From contig NZ_WOEZ01000191.1 of NCBI RefSeq assembly GCF_013177735.1, positions 23,148 to 87,147 on the forward strand: a stretch of DNA of 64,000 bases. Reading direction: 5' to 3'. Position 1 is the first letter of the stretch; the number at the start of each line of letters is the position of its first letter. A program made the position numbers and the translations under genes. This document shows, piece after piece, positions 61,956 to 64,000 of the stretch. The DNA is from Paraburkholderia elongata. GTDB lineage: Bacteria; Pseudomonadota; Gammaproteobacteria; Burkholderiales; Burkholderiaceae. The notes beneath the pieces are model-generated. The model searched no databases. It worked only from the letters and a program-made list of their open reading frames with translations, and was not told where the DNA came from.

Positions 61956-62291
61956 GCAAAAAGAAAAAGCGCGGTGGCAATCAGGCCCAGCCCCTCACTT
62001 AGTGTGTTGTTAGGGGCCTTGTCGTACAAGGCTGATTCGATGCCGAGGACCGCTCGGTCCAACCCGCGAAGCCCCTACGTTCGTTGCAAACGCTGAGCCG
62101 GTGCCCAATCAACAGCAGCCTTCCTCGCCCCGCCGCACGGGGACTTTGCCGGGTTACGGGCGCAGAGAAATATTTTCGAAATAAGAAGAGCCCCGCCAAT
62201 CCAAGACTGGCGGGGCTCAGCGTTAAATCAACTGTCCAGCAACAACACGCCAAGTGAGGGGCTGGGCAATCAGGCCACCGCGCTTTTTTGC
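61956..62291. repeat. Inverted-repeat-bounded structured intergenic element
   Basis: Arms of about 51-56 bp at 61956-62011 and 62241-62291 are inverted copies (GCGCGGTGGC, CCAGCCCCTCACTT, TGTGTTGTT or close variants). Within the arms, a GGC-AATCAG-GCC segment has the same orientation on the plus strand in both arms instead of being inverted. The interior has several hairpins, including 62188-62218. The region 61947-62344 has no coding gene. Confidence 0.75.
62188..62218. terminator. Hairpin, possible terminator
   Basis: GAGCCCCGCCA pairs perfectly with TGGCGGGGCTC around a 9-nt loop. No U-run follows on either strand, so it may be an RNA structural element instead of a terminator. Confidence 0.45.
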
Positions 62292-62344
62292 AATGTACAC
62301 ATCATGGGGCGGACGAAACCACCGCAAGCCGCCCCAGCAACAGC

Positions 62345-63505
62345 TTAGTGCGCGGAAGCGGAAGCCGCCGTCTGCACCTTCTTGCCCTTACCCGCGCGCC
62401 CAATTTCTTCGAGCTTGATCTCGACGTGCCGCGAGAACACGTACTCAGCCGGACGCTGCTTATCCAAAGCAATATCCTTGGTAAAGGCACCGGAAGTCTT
62501 CGGGCCGCGCAGGCTGACCTTCAACGCCTTCAACGGATGCGCAACCGTATCCATCACGGCAGTCGCTTCGAAGCCGCAGTGCACCATGCAATCCGCGCAC
62601 TTTTCATAGTTACCGGTACCGTACTTTTCCCACTCCGTAGTTTCCATCAGTTCCTTGAAGGTCTTCACGTAGCCTTCGCCGACCAGATAGCACGGCTTCT
62701 GCCAGCCGAACACCGTACGCGCCGGGTTGCCCCAAGGCGTGCACTCGTACGTCTGATTACCGGCGAGGAAGTCCAGGAACATTGCCGACTGGCTGAACGA
62801 CCAGTTCTTGCCATTGTTGCCGCGCTTGAAAATCTCGCGGAACAGATGCTTGGTCTTGTCGCGGTTCAGGAAGTGCTGCTGATCCGGCGCGCGCTCATAC
62901 GCATAACCCGGCGAGACGGTGATGCCGTCCACACCCATCGGGCCGAGCGTGTCGAAGAACGCAGCAACGCGTTCCGGCACGGCGTCGTTGAACAAAGTGC
63001 AGTTGATGTTCACGCGGAAACCACGGCGCTTCGCTTCCTTGATGGCGGCGACAGCCTTGTCGTACACGCCTTCCTGCGACACCGAGTGATCGTGCGCCTG
63101 CTGGTCGCCGTCCAGGTGAACCGACCAGACGAAATACGGATTCGGCTCGTAGTCGTCCATTTTCTTTTCCATCAGCAACGCATTCGTGCACAGGTACACG
63201 AACTTCTTGCGCGCGATGATGCCCTTCACGATCTGCGGCATTTCCTTGTGCAGGAGCGGCTCGCCGCCTGCGATCGACACAACCGGTGCGCCGCATTCGT
63301 CGACTGCACCAAGGCATTCTTCAAGCGACAGACGCTGATTCAGGATGGGATCCGGATAATCGATCTTGCCGCAGCCATTGCAGGCAAGATTGCAGCGGAA
63401 CAGCGGCTCCAGCATCAACGCGAGCGGGTAGCGCTTGTTGCGCGAAAGGTGCTGACGCATGATGTATGCGCCAACCCGGACTTTCTGTAGCAGCGGAATA
63501 GACAA
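62345..63505 (-). CDS. hpnH: Radical SAM protein HpnH (adenosylhopane synthase)
   Basis: A 386-residue radical SAM enzyme. The cluster-binding CxxxCxxC is C38, C42, C45 in FRCNLACNGCGKIDYP, followed by SIAGGEPLLHKEM. HpnH joins the 5'-deoxyadenosyl radical to diploptene to form adenosylhopane, the substrate of HpnG. The start is TTG 63505 with an excellent AAGGAGGACG. It is 10 bp downstream of ispH on the same strand. Cys residues near the C-terminus (CADCMVHCGFEA) may bind a further cofactor. Confidence 0.94.
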   Translation of the reverse strand: MSIPLLQKVRVGAYIMRQHLSRNKRYPLALMLEPLFRCNLACNGCGKIDYPDPILNQRLSLEECLGAVDECGAPVVSIAGGEPLLHKEMPQIVKGIIARKKFVYLCTNALLMEKKMDDYEPNPYFVWSVHLDGDQQAHDHSVSQEGVYDKAVAAIKEAKRRGFRVNINCTLFNDAVPERVAAFFDTLGPMGVDGITVSPGYAYERAPDQQHFLNRDKTKHLFREIFKRGNNGKNWSFSQSAMFLDFLAGNQTYECTPWGNPARTVFGWQKPCYLVGEGYVKTFKELMETTEWEKYGTGNYEKCADCMVHCGFEATAVMDTVAHPLKALKVSLRGPKTSGAFTKDIALDKQRPAEYVFSRHVEIKLEEIGRAGKGKKVQTAASASAH

Positions 63506-63515
63506 GACGTCCTCC

Positions 63516-64000
63516 TTAAACTTCGCGTGCAGCGAGTGGTTGCATCAGTTTCGATGGCAACTTGAATTCGACTTTTTCTTCACGGCCCGCCATCGTCGTG
63601 ACATCGACGGGCCCCAATGCGCGCAGCGCATCGATTACGTTCTTCACCATCTCTTCCGGTGCCGAAGCACCGGCCGTGATGCCGACAGTCTGCACGTTTG
63701 CAAACCACTCCGGCTTCACTTCCGAACCGTCGGCGACGAGGTAGCTCGCCACGCCGCTTTCGCTGCCGATCTCGCGCAGCCGGTTCGAGTTCGAACTGTT
63801 GGTTGCGCCTACCACCAGCAGCACATCGACCTCTTTGCTCAGTTCGCGCACCGCCGCCTGGCGGTTTTGCGTGGCGTAGCAGATGTCGCGCGTGTCGGGA
63901 CCGACGATGTCGGTGAAACGGCGCAGCAAGGCGTCGATGATGCCACGTGTGTCGTCGACCGACAGCGTGGTCTGCGTGACGTACGCAAGCGGCGTATCGG
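63516..64000 (-). CDS. ispH: 4-hydroxy-3-methylbut-2-enyl diphosphate reductase IspH, C-terminal part
   Basis: The visible 161 codons are the C-terminal half of IspH; the start lies beyond the right edge. Signatures include LAYVTQTTLSVDDTRGII, IVGPDTRDICYATQNRQ with a cluster-ligating Cys, VVGATNSSNSNRL and GITAGASAPEEMV with the SN and ASAPE substrate motifs. IspH makes IPP and DMAPP. Placement directly upstream of hpnH ties precursor supply to hopanoid synthesis; as a second-replicon copy it may be a paralogue of a housekeeping ispH. Confidence 0.94.
   Translation of the reverse strand, partial: DTPLAYVTQTTLSVDDTRGIIDALLRRFTDIVGPDTRDICYATQNRQAAVRELSKEVDVLLVVGATNSSNSNRLREIGSESGVASYLVADGSEVKPEWFANVQTVGITAGASAPEEMVKNVIDALRALGPVDVTTMAGREEKVEFKLPSKLMQPLAAREV

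Noticed and set aside
1..64000. tRNA, rRNA, CRISPR array or complete insertion sequence
   Set aside because: I looked for cloverleaf arms, rRNA signatures, regular direct repeats with spacers and transposase motifs and saw none that could be supported by eye; a dedicated search (tRNAscan-SE, Infernal, ISfinder) would be decisive.

Overview
The window looks like the replication-origin region of a secondary chromosome (chromid, chromosome 2 type) of a Paraburkholderia/Burkholderia-like betaproteobacterium. The grounds are high GC content, gene families typical of that group (YdiJ-like dehydrogenase, DUF1348, DUF1272, KfrA-like protein, hopanoid genes), a plasmid-type Rep_3 initiator beside parA and parB, and three copies of the palindrome TTTATGCGCATAAA, which matches the parS motif I recall for Burkholderia chromosome 2. 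Species assignment is inference.

Layout. 0-10.9 kb: a partial MFS gene, a LysR regulator, an EamA exporter with a divergent AraC regulator, then a catabolic block (FAD/Fe-S dehydrogenase, hydratase-like enzyme, MFS transporter, PLP aminotransferase) facing a GntR regulator, with two near-identical palindromic operators between them. 10.9-11.9 kb: a 0.67-kb noncoding inverted-repeat element, with a third copy of its arm at 57.05 kb. 12-16.8 kb: a Na+/H+ antiporter, a small Met-rich secreted protein, an HD protein, a GlxA-type regulator and an SDR. 16.8-24.2 kb: a non-canonical chemosensory operon (CheA-like membrane kinase, short MCP-like protein, two CheX phosphatases, CheY) and an AlkD-like gene, flanked by two noncoding clusters of origin-type iterons. 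24.2-32.4 kb: a small CN...FFG secreted peptide, an outer-membrane-type protein, DUF1348, TetR, YceI, tdh-kbl with a divergent XRE-cupin regulator, an SOS-type gene and a degenerate tyrosine recombinase. 32.4-39.2 kb: KfrA-like coiled-coil protein, iteron-rich origin, rep, parB, parA and the parS sites. 39.4-46.9 kb: frameshifted arsC, orphan SsuA-like protein, GntP permease, DUF1272, ECF sigma/anti-sigma pair, a second CN...FFG peptide, two small conserved genes, a paired DnaA-box site and a truncated FMN reductase. 47-52 kb: a hybrid histidine kinase and an overlapping CheY-CheC-diguanylate cyclase operon. 52-64 kb: hopanoid synthesis and transport (hpnD, hpnE, shc, hpnG, MlaA-like, hpnN, hpnM, hpnH) and ispH.

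How it fits together. Rep and its iterons, ParAB-parS, the KfrA-like protein and perhaps the recombinase-like protein would maintain the replicon. About 18 further iteron copies 10-19 kb from rep suggest dispersed initiator-binding (titration) sites; this is the most unusual feature of the window. Two separate signalling modules each couple a receiver to a CheC/CheX-type phosphatase. The right end is a near-complete hopanoid module, lacking hpnC within the window, next to ispH, which supplies isoprenoid precursors.
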